A DNA stretch of 40,279 bases from a virus. The notes beneath the pieces were generated by a model. It made no database searches, was not told the origin of the DNA, and was given only the letters and a program-made list of their open reading frames with translations. The position numbers and the translations under genes were made by a program. Each line of letters begins with the position of its first letter. Position 1 is the first letter of the stretch. Below are positions 7,231 to 15,098 of the stretch, piece after piece. Where the stretch lies: positions 1 through 40,279 of IMG/VR virus record IMGVR_UViG_3300021090_000059; one strand, 5' to 3'.

Positions 7231-7451
7231 TGAACACACTGATCCTTACCATCGGCCTGCCGAAGTCCGGGAAAACCACATGGGCGCGCGAGCAGGGTGC
7301 GCCGAACAAAGTCATTCATTTAAGTTCACCAAAGATTCACCATCCCATTCACCATTTTTTCACCATCCGTTCACCACGTCCACGATTCGAACGGATGGCA
7401 AAGCAACATGAGGGCTTGACGCCGGAGGAAACGGAACACGAGTTGCCCTAA
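7230..7451 (+). CDS. Truncated P-loop protein (73 aa)
   Basis: It starts at GTG 7230, sharing a base with the previous stop. Residues 8-16 are a Walker A motif (GLPKSGKTT) typical of polynucleotide- and zeta-toxin-like kinases. The rest of such a domain is missing: after about residue 30 the frame runs through a repeat array (7325-7376) that encodes SSPKIHHPIHHFF. At 73 residues it is far below the usual length of P-loop kinases, so it is either a decayed gene or a short peptide whose 3' half doubles as a DNA site. Confidence 0.45.
   Translation: MNTLILTIGLPKSGKTTWAREQGAPNKVIHLSSPKIHHPIHHFFTIRSPRPRFERMAKQHEGLTPEETEHELP
7325..7376 (+). repeat. Five TTCACCA repeats at 11-12 base spacing
   Basis: TTCACCA occurs at 7325, 7336, 7348, 7359 and 7370, so steps of 11, 12, 11 and 11 bases, about one helical turn. 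The array lies inside the short P-loop frame and about 77 bases upstream of the -35 box at 7453. Same-face phasing suggests binding of a protein multimer: an operator, activator site or second iteron set. Confidence 0.7.
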
Positions 7452-7452
7452 C

Positions 7453-7481
7453 TTGACAGTGGCAGAGAATCGGCGTATGTT
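7453..7481 (+). promoter_or_regulatory. Sigma70-type promoter for the tRNA
   Basis: TTGACA at 7453-7458, a 17-base spacer and TATGTT at 7476-7481, ending 10 bases before the tRNA. It shares TTGACAGTGG with the promoter at 3358. It would also transcribe the small genes that follow up to the terminator at 8503. Confidence 0.75.
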
Positions 7482-7491
7482 TGCATCAGAT

Positions 7492-7564
7492 CGCGGGATA
7501 GTTCAGTTGGCAGAACACCGGAGTCATAATCCGAAGGTCAGGGGTTCGATTCCCCTTCCCGCTA
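7492..7564 (+). tRNA. tRNA with anticodon CAU (Met or lysidine-type Ile)
   Basis: It folds as a full cloverleaf: acceptor 7492-7498 with 7557-7563, D stem GTTC/GAAC, anticodon stem CCGGA/TCCGA with loop GTCATAA (CAT at 7525-7527), five-base variable loop, T stem AGGGG/CCCCT with loop TTCGATT, and A73. CCA is not encoded. C1 faces T72, an end mismatch reminiscent of initiator tRNA, but D stem pair T11-A24 and the lack of three G-C pairs in the anticodon stem are elongator-like. Pair 27-43 is C-A. It could be elongator Met or Ile2 (CAU read as AUA after lysidine modification). Confidence 0.92.
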
Positions 7565-7585
7565 CTCACAACAAGGAGGTCCATC

Positions 7586-7831
7586 ATGGCAGGTCCGAGC
7601 GGTGTTGACATTGCAACCGGCAGGGCGCCGGGCAAAACAGGCGGCAACTCCCAGGAAACGGGATCGGCCATTCCCGTCAGGACACAGGACGCCGGGAAAC
7701 TCCACAAGAAGATCGACATGAATCCCGTGAACCCCGATGCTGGTCTGAACGATCAGTACCAGCCGTATGTGGACGGCAAGGCCAAGCCCAAAGTTCCATT
7801 CATGGGCGGCGGCGATCACTCGACACCGTAA
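7586..7831 (+). CDS. Hypothetical small protein (81 aa)
   Basis: The ATG at 7586 has a strong AAGGAGG site. The product is Gly/Pro/Asp-rich with low predicted order and no cysteine. It is the first gene after the tRNA. No family recognised; such disordered small proteins next to scaffold genes are often minor virion or assembly factors, but nothing here proves it. Confidence 0.65.
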   Translation: MAGPSGVDIATGRAPGKTGGNSQETGSAIPVRTQDAGKLHKKIDMNPVNPDAGLNDQYQPYVDGKAKPKVPFMGGGDHSTP

Positions 7832-7842
7832 AGGAGGGAGCA

Positions 7843-8037
7843 ATGCCAGGCAAGGAAATAAAAGCGGACACGACGCCCATCAATCCAACGCAGGGTGAGA
7901 TGACACCTATCAATCCCACGCCAGGGAAGAAGACGCAAGTTCGCATGACGGATGGCGTCCCGACGTATGACCGCCATGAGCGGATGCAGGAGGATGGGAC
8001 CGTGAAGCGTCATTCAGAACGACCGAAAAGGTACTGA
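7843..8037 (+). CDS. Hypothetical small protein with TPINPT repeat (64 aa)
   Basis: The ATG at 7843 follows an AAAGGAGGGAG site. The N-terminal half contains a twice-repeated TPINPTxG unit; the C-terminal half is basic (HERMQEDGTVKRHSERPKRY). It is predicted to be disordered. No recognised family. Confidence 0.6.
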   Translation: MPGKEIKADTTPINPTQGEMTPINPTPGKKTQVRMTDGVPTYDRHERMQEDGTVKRHSERPKRY

Positions 8038-8038
8038 C

Positions 8039-8287
8039 GTGGGAAAAGTCGAAAAGGTCATGGGGGAATACGGGGAAGGAAAGTTGCACTCGAGATCCAA
8101 GAAGGGGCCCATCGTCACATCGCGCGATCAGGCCATTGCGATTGGCCTCAGCGAAGCACGGAAAGCGGGAGAGAATGTTCCGGCGAAAGCGAAACGCAAG
8201 GTCCACCACTCGCCCACGATGACAGAAATCGACAATCACAAGACGCACACTGTCAATGGCCAAGTGATGGAGCATGCTTCTTGCTGA
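8039..8287 (+). CDS. DUF6496-like small basic protein (82 aa)
   Basis: It starts at GTG 8039, shortly after AAAAGG. The core KVMGEYGEGKLHSRSKKGPIVTSRDQ followed by AIAIGLSEARKAG matches my memory of the DUF6496 pattern (a short helix, G-K-L-x-S, then R-x-Q-A-I-A-I-A-L-S-E-A). That family is common in phages and bacteria and has no established function; the basic helices suggest nucleic-acid contact. Confidence 0.65.
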   Translation: MGKVEKVMGEYGEGKLHSRSKKGPIVTSRDQAIAIGLSEARKAGENVPAKAKRKVHHSPTMTEIDNHKTHTVNGQVMEHASC

Positions 8288-8472
8288 CCGATCACTGCCT
8301 GAACAAACTGATGAGCGATCTTCGCGAACGTCTCGCGTCGGATCCCGGGTTGTCGGATGATGTGAGTTTTGGTTGCACGTTTTTTTCCAAGCAGGGTGGC
8401 CTTGCAGGTGATGTGGAAATCCACAAACGCCTAAGCCCCCCGAAGAGCGTTTCAGAAACAAGGCCAGCGTAA
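8281..8472 (+). CDS. Possible small protein (63 aa)
   Basis: A TTG at 8281 overlaps the preceding stop and has GGAG eight bases upstream; an ATG at 8311 would give 53 residues but has no ribosome site. Third-position bias is only moderate. It ends shortly before the terminator at 8503. No family recognised. Confidence 0.4.
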   Translation: MLTDHCLNKLMSDLRERLASDPGLSDDVSFGCTFFSKQGGLAGDVEIHKRLSPPKSVSETRPA

Positions 8473-8502
8473 GAACTTCCCGGTAACGGGATCTATTCTC
8501 AC

Positions 8503-8550
8503 AAGCCTTGAATGTCACGGTACAGACCGCGACGTTCAAGGCTTTTTTTA
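8503..8550 (+). terminator. Intrinsic terminator upstream of the scaffold gene
   Basis: A long hairpin: AAGCCTTGAA (8503-8512) pairs with TTCAAGGCTT (8535-8544), with GTC/GAC and CGGT/ACCG continuing the stem toward an ACAG loop, followed by a T run. It should end transcripts from the tRNA promoter. Confidence 0.9.
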
Positions 8551-8598
8551 TTCACCGATCGGCAGGGCACACGCCTTGACCGGAAAGGAAAAGTCGTC

Positions 8599-9933
8599 AT
8601 GGCAGAATCAACAATGCTGGAAGAGTCGCAAACCGAAGTTGGCGCGAACAAGGGCGTCCCCGGAATGGTGAAACCCTCAGACATCATCGCGGCCGAACAG
8701 AGACGTCTTGCCGGCGGAGGGCAACCCTCCGCACCAGGTGCACCGCCAGTTCCCGCGGCACCAGGCGCACCGCCTCCCCCTCCTGCAACACCGCCAGGGC
8801 CGGGAGATCTCACGGTCAACCATGACGAGTTGCTTCAGAAGGTGGAGAAGGGCGAGGCGTTATCGGATGATGAGAAGGCCATCCTCGCCATCATGAAGAA
8901 GGAAGTGGAAACTGGGTCAGAACCGCCCGCACCTGGGGCAGCCCCCGGCACTCCGGAACCGAAGTACAAGATTGGCCAGCAGGAGTTCACGAAGAGCGAA
9001 CTTCTGACCAAGATCCGCACGGAGGAGACGGAACTTGGGGACCTGAAGATCACGCCGGCCACAGAGGAAAAGATTTTGCAGTGGTACGTGAAGTCCCAGA
9101 ACCGTACCGAGCAGCAACGCTCAACCCAGGCAGAGTCGGAACGTCTGGCGCACGAACGGAAAATCCAGAGCGAGAAGGAAATCCAACTCAACACGGAGCG
9201 GGCACGTCTCGAAGGGGAAATCTCAGCAATCACCAGAGAGCGGAAGAGTCTCGCGGACGAAAAGAAAGTGTTGACGGCGACACTCGCAACGCCGGTGAAA
9301 GCGGAGGAGATCGAGGACGCTCAGACCGGCAAGATCAACCACGAAAAGAACGCGCAGTTTCTCGAACAGCGCGCCGCGACGAAACGCCTTCAGGCGATCG
9401 CCGCGAAGGAACAAGAACTTACTTCATCCGAGGCCGAACTTTCATACAATCGATTCAAGACCACGGTCCATACGTTTGTTGCGGCGAACCCGCAGTATGG
9501 AACGAAGGAAGAGGTCTTCACTGTATGGGACAAGGTTTCGAGAGGCGAGGCCGTAGATCCCGAGGACGAGTTGAAGGTTCAGGAACTCGACCGGATCTTC
9601 GTGGAATCTTTGAACAGGAAGATTCCAGCGGAGAAGGTCTTCGCCTATTACCAAAAAGCAAACCAGCTTGCGATCAAACCTCCGGCACAGTCCGGCAACG
9701 GTCGCCCAGGCGCACTACCCCCTGAGCCGAAGCCAGCCAAGACAGCAGCAGAGATCATTCGTGCGCACAAGCAGCGCGCGGCTCTCGCCCCTCCCGGAGC
9801 ACCCGGGGGAGGCAACCAGCAGCGCGGCGGCGGCGTGGAACGAGCGGCAGAACACATCGTGAAGGCCGACGCGAAAGCGCTTGGACGTGAAGATGATCAG
9901 TTTCTGAGCACTGAACTTGGTTATTCTCACTGA
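8599..9933 (+). CDS. Scaffolding protein candidate
   Basis: The ATG at 8599 has an AGGAAA site; an upstream in-frame ATG at 8512 lies within the terminator and is unlikely. The 444-residue product has a Pro/Ala/Gly-rich segment (about 38-75), a long charged coiled-coil region (about 165-310, rich in Glu, Lys, Arg, Gln) and a second Pro-rich linker before a basic C-terminal helical tail. Order portal, this gene, major capsid is the usual place of the scaffold, and composition fits: helical, acidic, few aromatics. There is no sequence motif that proves it. Confidence 0.65.
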   Translation: MAESTMLEESQTEVGANKGVPGMVKPSDIIAAEQRRLAGGGQPSAPGAPPVPAAPGAPPPPPATPPGPGDLTVNHDELLQKVEKGEALSDDEKAILAIMKKEVETGSEPPAPGAAPGTPEPKYKIGQQEFTKSELLTKIRTEETELGDLKITPATEEKILQWYVKSQNRTEQQRSTQAESERLAHERKIQSEKEIQLNTERARLEGEISAITRERKSLADEKKVLTATLATPVKAEEIEDAQTGKINHEKNAQFLEQRAATKRLQAIAAKEQELTSSEAELSYNRFKTTVHTFVAANPQYGTKEEVFTVWDKVSRGEAVDPEDELKVQELDRIFVESLNRKIPAEKVFAYYQKANQLAIKPPAQSGNGRPGALPPEPKPAKTAAEIIRAHKQRAALAPPGAPGGGNQQRGGGVERAAEHIVKADAKALGREDDQFLSTELGYSH

Positions 9934-9956
9934 TCAATTAGGCGGAGGATACACCG

Positions 9957-11126
9957 ATGGACGTACCCATTGTATATTACGATCGACCGATTGACTCGAC
10001 CGCAGGGACGGTGATCAATGTCGACTTCAGTGCCGACTTGACCTTGCAACATGAGTCAGAAGTGCCGCTCATCACGCTTCTCTCGAAGTTGAAGACGGCG
10101 CGAACTCAGACCAACGAGTTCAAGTTCGCAGTTGGACGATTCGCACCGCGAACGTCCGCAGCAGCAGCAGCGGTTCTCGCCGGCGCAATCGGCGCGACAG
10201 CAGCTCTCACCGTTACCGCTGGGCATGGCGTCTATTTCGTTGCGGGAGACGTTATCGAAACGCCCGAGGACAACAACGACGCAACACACACCAACCAGTT
10301 GTACATCCAGTCGATTGCAGGCGACGTGCTGACGGTACGCGCCTACGATCCTGCGACGTTCGGCGTGGCGGCCATCGATCTTGCCGCTGTGGTGCGAAGG
10401 ATTTCCTCGGGCATGATCGAGGGATCCAGCGGTCGGGCATCCAGCCAGACCGTGCCCACCGTGTACAACCAGTTCTGCCAGTCCTTTGAGGATTACTTCG
10501 ATGTAACACGCGTCCAGGCGGAAAACCGGAACTACACGGGTCCGGAGCGCACGCGCCTGCGCGAGGAAGCGCGCAAGAAGCACGCCGTGGATATGGAATA
10601 CGCGGCGTTCTTCGCAAAGAAGGTCAAGGACACCACGACGCCCGGCAAGCCCCGTTACCAGATGGACGGGTTGTTGGCACAGATCGTCACCAACAAACTC
10701 GCGTATGGCGCCGCGCTTGCCGATACGGAGTTGTACGACTTCATGACCGATGTGCACAACCCGAGGTATTCGGGTGGGAACAAGCGCATGGTCCTGTCGA
10801 GTGGCGATTTGTTGGGCTCCGTCAACAAACTCGCGACCAGTGCCATTCGGATCACCACGCGGGACACCACATGGGGGCCGAACATCACGGAGGTCCAGTT
10901 CGCCGGCAAGATCTGGCAGTTCATTGAGACGCCAGCTCTGTCCGAAGCCCGTCCCGGTTGGGGCGCCGTCGTCCATCCGTCGTACATGCGGAAGCGCGAC
11001 CTCATCCCGACCATGTACGAGATGAACGTCCAGAATCCCATCGATAAGTTCTACAAGGATGGGTTCTACTCGGTGTGGGCCTTTGAAGGCCGACTCGAGG
11101 AGGTGTTCGGACTGATCACGCCGTAA
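9957..11126 (+). CDS. Major capsid protein (HK97 fold, SU10/DUF5309-like)
   Basis: 389 residues with a good GGAGGA site. The N-terminal arm leads to an inserted beta segment (about 70-150; TVTAGHGVYF ... DVLTVRAYDPATFG), then a helical spine segment with RTRLREEARKKHAVDMEYAAFF, typical of the SU10-like capsid group, where a His-x-x-x-(I/M)-E motif starts the long helix. The C-terminal half has SSGDLLGSVNKLA and VVHPSYMRKRDL, consistent with the A and P domains. It follows the scaffold candidate and is followed by a strong terminator, as expected for a highly expressed gene. Confidence 0.85.
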   Translation: MDVPIVYYDRPIDSTAGTVINVDFSADLTLQHESEVPLITLLSKLKTARTQTNEFKFAVGRFAPRTSAAAAAVLAGAIGATAALTVTAGHGVYFVAGDVIETPEDNNDATHTNQLYIQSIAGDVLTVRAYDPATFGVAAIDLAAVVRRISSGMIEGSSGRASSQTVPTVYNQFCQSFEDYFDVTRVQAENRNYTGPERTRLREEARKKHAVDMEYAAFFAKKVKDTTTPGKPRYQMDGLLAQIVTNKLAYGAALADTELYDFMTDVHNPRYSGGNKRMVLSSGDLLGSVNKLATSAIRITTRDTTWGPNITEVQFAGKIWQFIETPALSEARPGWGAVVHPSYMRKRDLIPTMYEMNVQNPIDKFYKDGFYSVWAFEGRLEEVFGLITP

Positions 11127-11143
11127 AGGTGGGATGTGAGATC

Positions 11144-11182
11144 GTGAGCGGGTGCGTTACCCGCTCACTCTTTCTTTTCTTC
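11144..11182 (+). terminator. Intrinsic terminator after the major capsid gene
   Basis: A perfect 10-base-pair stem, GTGAGCGGGT (11144-11153) with ACCCGCTCAC (11159-11168), loop GCGTT, followed by a T-rich tail. Confidence 0.92.
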
Positions 11183-11205
11183 TATTCATCTGAAAGGAAA
11201 ATCTT

Positions 11206-11517
11206 ATGGCAGCGTCTCTCTATGTAGTGCTGGCGTCGTATTATTCCAATGCCCGTTACCCGAAACTGGGGTTGCGTTTCCGCGGCGGTCGTTGCCAGAT
11301 CCTCCGGCAGGATCTGGAAAAACTCCAAAAGAAAGCGGGCAATTTGTGGGGCAGGGAGTTTGGCATCCTGGGTGAGTTCACAAATCTGCCCCGTAGCGGC
11401 GGTGTTGTCGTCGTGCGGACATCATCATCGTCTCCCGAAAACCCCCGGAACCTCGTACAGACGCCAGGTCCGGCAGACAAGGAACTGGAAGAGCCGGGCG
11501 GTCCGGTTCTCCCGTAA
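11206..11517 (+). CDS. Hypothetical structural-region protein (103 aa)
   Basis: The ATG at 11206 follows AAAGGAAAA. The basic N-terminal half (YPKLGLRFRGGRCQILRQDL) leads into a Pro/Ser-rich acidic tail. Place directly after the capsid gene fits a head decoration or completion protein, but no motif confirms this. Confidence 0.6.
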   Translation: MAASLYVVLASYYSNARYPKLGLRFRGGRCQILRQDLEKLQKKAGNLWGREFGILGEFTNLPRSGGVVVVRTSSSSPENPRNLVQTPGPADKELEEPGGPVLP

Positions 11518-11565
11518 TTCGATTCGGGCAGCAGATACCATTACAATCAAAAGGAGTCAGCAACC

Positions 11566-12078
11566 ATGAAAAATTTCAAGTGGGTGTTCGCCGCTCTCGT
11601 CGCGGTGGCGATGTTGGTCGGCGTGGTATTCAAGGATGTGTTCGCCACTGAACGCACAGTACCGTACAAACGCGTTGTTTCCGGCGGCAAGGCATTCCTG
11701 CAATTCAACACTACTTTTCGGGCAAGGACGACGGATACACTGTTCCTTGCTTTCAGGATTGACGCGACGCTTAACCCGTGCGACACGACACTGTTTTTGC
11801 TGAATGTCCGAAGCGCGAAGGCTCACGCCGACTCACAATTCAACATCGGCGTTCGGTACAGTTTCAGCACCAACGGTGTGACGTGGAGTTCGCCGGTGAC
11901 AATTGGGACGGATAGCACGACATGGGCAGCCACAGCGGGAACCTCCTTCTCACAAGCGACGGTTCGCTTTGGACAGGTCCTGTACGGTGGGTGGCAACCA
12001 TTCATGCGAGTCACAGTTGTCGGTCTCGGCACCAATAAGGTGGGCGGCAAGGTGGCCGTGGATATGGTCGAACAGTAG
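11566..12078 (+). CDS. Exported protein with signal peptide (170 aa)
   Basis: The ATG at 11566 follows AAGGAGT. Residues 1-27 are a classical Sec signal (MKNFKWVFAALVAVAMLVGV, likely cleaved after VFA). The mature part is Thr/Ser/Val-rich and beta-like, with no cysteine pairs. A secreted or membrane-anchored beta protein in the middle of the head-tail genes is unusual; it could be an outer-envelope protein made during infection or a virion surface protein whose N-terminal helix is not cleaved. No family recognised. Confidence 0.65.
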   Translation: MKNFKWVFAALVAVAMLVGVVFKDVFATERTVPYKRVVSGGKAFLQFNTTFRARTTDTLFLAFRIDATLNPCDTTLFLLNVRSAKAHADSQFNIGVRYSFSTNGVTWSSPVTIGTDSTTWAATAGTSFSQATVRFGQVLYGGWQPFMRVTVVGLGTNKVGGKVAVDMVEQ

Positions 12079-12100
12079 TCAGGTCCTCTCACAATGTTAT

Positions 12101-12175
12101 GCGGGCGGTTGGTCCGATCTCGCCTCTGTGCCCAACAGTCAGCTTGATCCCTCCTCATCTGGATCAGTCGCCCGC
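12101..12175 (+). promoter_or_regulatory. Structured RNA element in the 5' leader of the next gene
   Basis: In the 126-base gap before 12205, bases 12101-12115 can pair with 12161-12175 over 15 consecutive pairs (12 Watson-Crick, three G-U) around a 45-base loop, followed by GCTTTTAG. The loop holds CCTCC (12150-12154), which is complementary to the ribosome site GGAGG at 12191-12195. It may be a weak terminator or a switch on translation of the next gene. Confidence 0.5.
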
Positions 12176-12204
12176 GCTTTTAGTAACAACGGAGGACATG
12201 GCAC

Positions 12205-13095
12205 GTGACCACGGAAAAACTTGTCGGCTTGCTGGCCGCGTATAAGAGTTTCGGCGGGACAAAGGTACAGTTCTCTCCCGACGAAGTGATGTTCGCCGGG
12301 ACGCATGCGCAACTCTTCATCCTCTCCAATCTCAGGCTCCTTGAGCAGACGGTACAACTCGCACTTGCCGCAGCGCAGGAACGGTATTACTTCACTCCTG
12401 TTGTTATCACGGGGATCGCAATCAACCTGGCGGGCAATGTCGTTCTCACCTTTGCCGACCACGTCTTCCATACGGACGATGAAGTAGTGATCGATGCGTC
12501 AACAATGCGTCGCTACATCGTTGGAACCGTTACACCCACGACGATCGAACTGCTTGACTCTTCGGTCACGGGGACGATCCTGGTGATCGGGAATACTGTC
12601 TATCACGGCCTGTATGCAGCCGTACAGGTTCTGGACGACGGGATCCTGAAAGTATCGGCGGCAAGCGGTCCGCAGACGGGGACATTGGAGAAGGCGACAA
12701 AGGCTATGATCGAGCTGGAGCGGGAAGGATTCACGGACAAATCTCCCACGAGGGAAGTCATTCGTTTCTACCAGGAGTTCACCGATCCTCTCACGATCGG
12801 CGTTCAGGGGATTCCCCAGGAAGCCATCAAGACAAGAGTATCGTTCCAGCGTCGGCCCCTCCCGATGGAGAAGGTATCGCTCACGGTCAACCCCATGGTG
12901 CCGTACACCCACGACTACCTCTTAATCGTTGCAACACGCTACTTCATGTACGATTTCCACGAGGAAGAGAAAGTCAACGACGGTGCCGCGAACGAACTCA
13001 AGAAACTGAACGGGATGATGGAGGCTGTGCGAAATCAGCAGGGTAAGGCACGACTTGCGCGCAAGACCGGCGGCAGTTCATTCAAATTTGAGTAG
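12205..13095 (+). CDS. Structural protein with inserted beta domain (296 aa)
   Basis: It starts at GTG 12205, nine bases after GGAGG. Residues about 65-128 form a small beta domain (PVVITGIAINLAGNVVLTF, then a TTIELLDSS end) resembling the FCCH-like inserts seen in several neighbours. The flanks are helical, with a C-terminal basic tail. Its place between capsid and tail genes suggests a head-tail connector or adaptor subunit. Exact role unknown. Confidence 0.6.
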   Translation: MTTEKLVGLLAAYKSFGGTKVQFSPDEVMFAGTHAQLFILSNLRLLEQTVQLALAAAQERYYFTPVVITGIAINLAGNVVLTFADHVFHTDDEVVIDASTMRRYIVGTVTPTTIELLDSSVTGTILVIGNTVYHGLYAAVQVLDDGILKVSAASGPQTGTLEKATKAMIELEREGFTDKSPTREVIRFYQEFTDPLTIGVQGIPQEAIKTRVSFQRRPLPMEKVSLTVNPMVPYTHDYLLIVATRYFMYDFHEEEKVNDGAANELKKLNGMMEAVRNQQGKARLARKTGGSSFKFE

Positions 13096-13097
13096 GC

Positions 13098-13991
13098 ATG
13101 GAAACCGCACAGAACATACTATTGCAGATCGTCCAGATCATTGATCCGACCACGAAGGACGATCAGATTTTCCAGGATGATGAGTCGGGCGCGCTCATTG
13201 ATTCCACGACGAACGCAACACCGATCGTCGTCACGACGCAGACGGCGCACGGTTTGCGCACTGGTTACCGGGTTCACATCAAGAACCACCTCTCGAACAC
13301 GGCTGCGAACAATACCCAGGCAAACCCGAATTGGCGCGTCACCGTCCTTACGGCGACGACGTTTAGCCTTGACGGGAGTGTGGCGAATGGCATTGGCGTG
13401 AATACCGGCGTTGTCGTTGCTGCTTTGGTGGGTGCGGTGGATGGGGACAAATATCCACGCCAAAGGCATTTGCATGCGTTCAATCAGTCTCGGATCGCCC
13501 TGATCAACGCCATCACCCAGGAGTACAAGGTGAGTGACCGCGCGTACGCGATCTCGGGTGCCATCGTCACAAAGTCGGATCTTGCATTCGCTGGCGGTGT
13601 CGCGACACTTCCGGACGGGTATCTCGAGGCGATTTTGCTCACAGCACTGAGTGGATTGAAGATCAGCGTTCACCCGGTGAGTCTGATGGAAGTGACCAGG
13701 GAGAGAGACAGCGCGGTCAATCCCATCGTCTATGAGGATGGAACAAATTTCCGAAGTGTTCATTCAAACACCTTCATCGCGGACGCTGCTACGTACATCC
13801 TCCGGTATTACGGCATCACGGACTTCAGCCTGGACGACATCGTTATTGGCGTTGCGGAGGAGGTATTCAACCGGGAGTGGATCAATAACATCATCGAACT
13901 CGCCCAGATGGTCATTCGTCAGACAAGCAGCGTAGAGGTCAATGCGCTTGCCCGGGAGTTGGTCCGCGGGAAGCAACGGGGGACCGCATGA
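13098..13991 (+). CDS. Head-tail structural protein with FCCH-like domain (297 aa)
   Basis: Residues about 36-108 hold the clearest FCCH-like insert: a TP-I-V-V-TT start, AHGLRTGYRVHI, a variable loop with NWRVTVLTATTFSLDGS, the pattern known from phage structural proteins and from the ubiquitin E1 FCCH fold. The remaining halves are helical (YPRQRHLHAFNQSRIALINA; EVFNREWINNIIELAQ) and would form the core of an adaptor-like protein with the insert exposed. It overlaps the next gene by four bases. Confidence 0.6.
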   Translation: METAQNILLQIVQIIDPTTKDDQIFQDDESGALIDSTTNATPIVVTTQTAHGLRTGYRVHIKNHLSNTAANNTQANPNWRVTVLTATTFSLDGSVANGIGVNTGVVVAALVGAVDGDKYPRQRHLHAFNQSRIALINAITQEYKVSDRAYAISGAIVTKSDLAFAGGVATLPDGYLEAILLTALSGLKISVHPVSLMEVTRERDSAVNPIVYEDGTNFRSVHSNTFIADAATYILRYYGITDFSLDDIVIGVAEEVFNREWINNIIELAQMVIRQTSSVEVNALARELVRGKQRGTA

Positions 13992-14209
13992 GGCCGGAGA
14001 TGAGTCCCCTTTGGAAACACGTACCGAACGCCGCGGTTGACGAGAACGGCGTTATCACCGAATATCCCTACTGGCGCGTTGCGAAGTCAACAACGATAGC
14101 AGGGGCATCCATGTGCAGGACCTGTGGCGCCGAACGCGTATGGGACAACGTCAACGGGAACCGCATTTGCCGGACATGCGGAAGGGATGTGAACTATGGC
14201 ACTCAGTAA
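13988..14209 (+). CDS. Zinc-ribbon small protein (73 aa)
   Basis: ATGA overlap with the previous gene. The C-terminal half has two CxxC knuckles: CRTCG (about residues 43-47) and CRTCGRD (about 61-67), spaced as a zinc ribbon. No other domain. It might bind DNA or stabilise a connector; function unknown. Its last 14 bases overlap the next gene. Confidence 0.7.
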   Translation: MRPEMSPLWKHVPNAAVDENGVITEYPYWRVAKSTTIAGASMCRTCGAERVWDNVNGNRICRTCGRDVNYGTQ

Positions 14210-15098
14210 GATCTGGACGGCAGAAAAGGGATTCAACGAAATCCGCGGGCAACTGAAGGAAGTGGATGATGTTGTTTTCGCACAGCGGTTCGAGCGGATG
14301 AACCTGGCACAGTATGCTGTGGCGTCGCAGTTCTACCCCTTGATGCAAAGTGCGTACATGACACAGAAGATCGTTATGGACGACCAGACGGGAATTTTCG
14401 GCGCGGGGACCTGGACGGTAGCCACACGGAGATTGGAACTGCTCGTCTCGAGTGCTCCATTTGTCACGACCGACATCGGGAAGATTGTCGTCTTCTACAT
14501 CGGCACGGACTTCTTCCTGGGGATCATCGAAACCGTCGTCTCTGCCACGACGGTTGTCCTGCGCGGGAGTCCATTTCCGGCAAGCGACGATGCGGTGGAC
14601 AGCGCCATCATGGTTGCGAGTTCCACGACCAACGATTACATCGAGTTGAGCACCCTTGATCCGCCCATGATGCGGACGGGCGAACAACTCAATTTGGAAC
14701 TGTCCTCAACGGCGACGAAGACGACGGAGGGTGTGAGCATCGAGGACTTGCGGACCTTCCAGCCACAAGGCCCGAAGAACCTTACCCGCATTGTGTTCTG
14801 TTTGATTGGAGAGCGGGTCGAACTTGGAAAGGGTGGGGATCTACCAAGTTACCAGACCCTCACACTGCACTACCCCCGGGTTCCGATCGCCCTTGCAGCC
14901 GACGGTGACTATTGGGATATCCCCGATGGGCCGCCCATGAGCCTTGCACTGCTCTTTCTCAAGAAACTGATCGCGCCCAAGGTGGATATGCCGGCGTATC
15001 AGGCAGAGGCGGCCACAGCGGTGCAGAGTGTGCTCACGATGTACGGCGTCAAGGCAACCTTGCAGGAGATCAAGAAGAAAGTTGAAGCGTTCACCTAA
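14196..15098 (+). CDS. Structural protein (300 aa)
   Basis: The ATG at 14196 follows AAGGGA eight bases upstream. The N-terminal helical region (FNEIRGQLKEVDDVVFAQRFERMN) precedes a beta region at about 62-135 with a TWTV..VVLRGSPF pattern similar to the inserts in neighbours, then mixed beta and a C-terminal helix ending KATLQEIKKKVEAF. Probably a minor head-tail or tail protein. It shares one base with the next start. Confidence 0.6.
   Translation: MALSKIWTAEKGFNEIRGQLKEVDDVVFAQRFERMNLAQYAVASQFYPLMQSAYMTQKIVMDDQTGIFGAGTWTVATRRLELLVSSAPFVTTDIGKIVVFYIGTDFFLGIIETVVSATTVVLRGSPFPASDDAVDSAIMVASSTTNDYIELSTLDPPMMRTGEQLNLELSSTATKTTEGVSIEDLRTFQPQGPKNLTRIVFCLIGERVELGKGGDLPSYQTLTLHYPRVPIALAADGDYWDIPDGPPMSLALLFLKKLIAPKVDMPAYQAEAATAVQSVLTMYGVKATLQEIKKKVEAFT

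Noticed and set aside
7486-7719. Antisense frame across the tRNA giving GNRTPDLRIMTPVFCQLNYPA
   Set aside because: This is a well-known artefact of translating the reverse complement of a tRNA.
8512-8598. Longer start for the scaffold candidate
   Set aside because: The added residues are encoded by the terminator hairpin, and the ATG at 8599 has its own ribosome site.
9081-9725. Second-frame open stretch inside the scaffold gene
   Set aside because: Arg/Gly/Glu-rich shadow; the scaffold frame holds the normal codon bias here.
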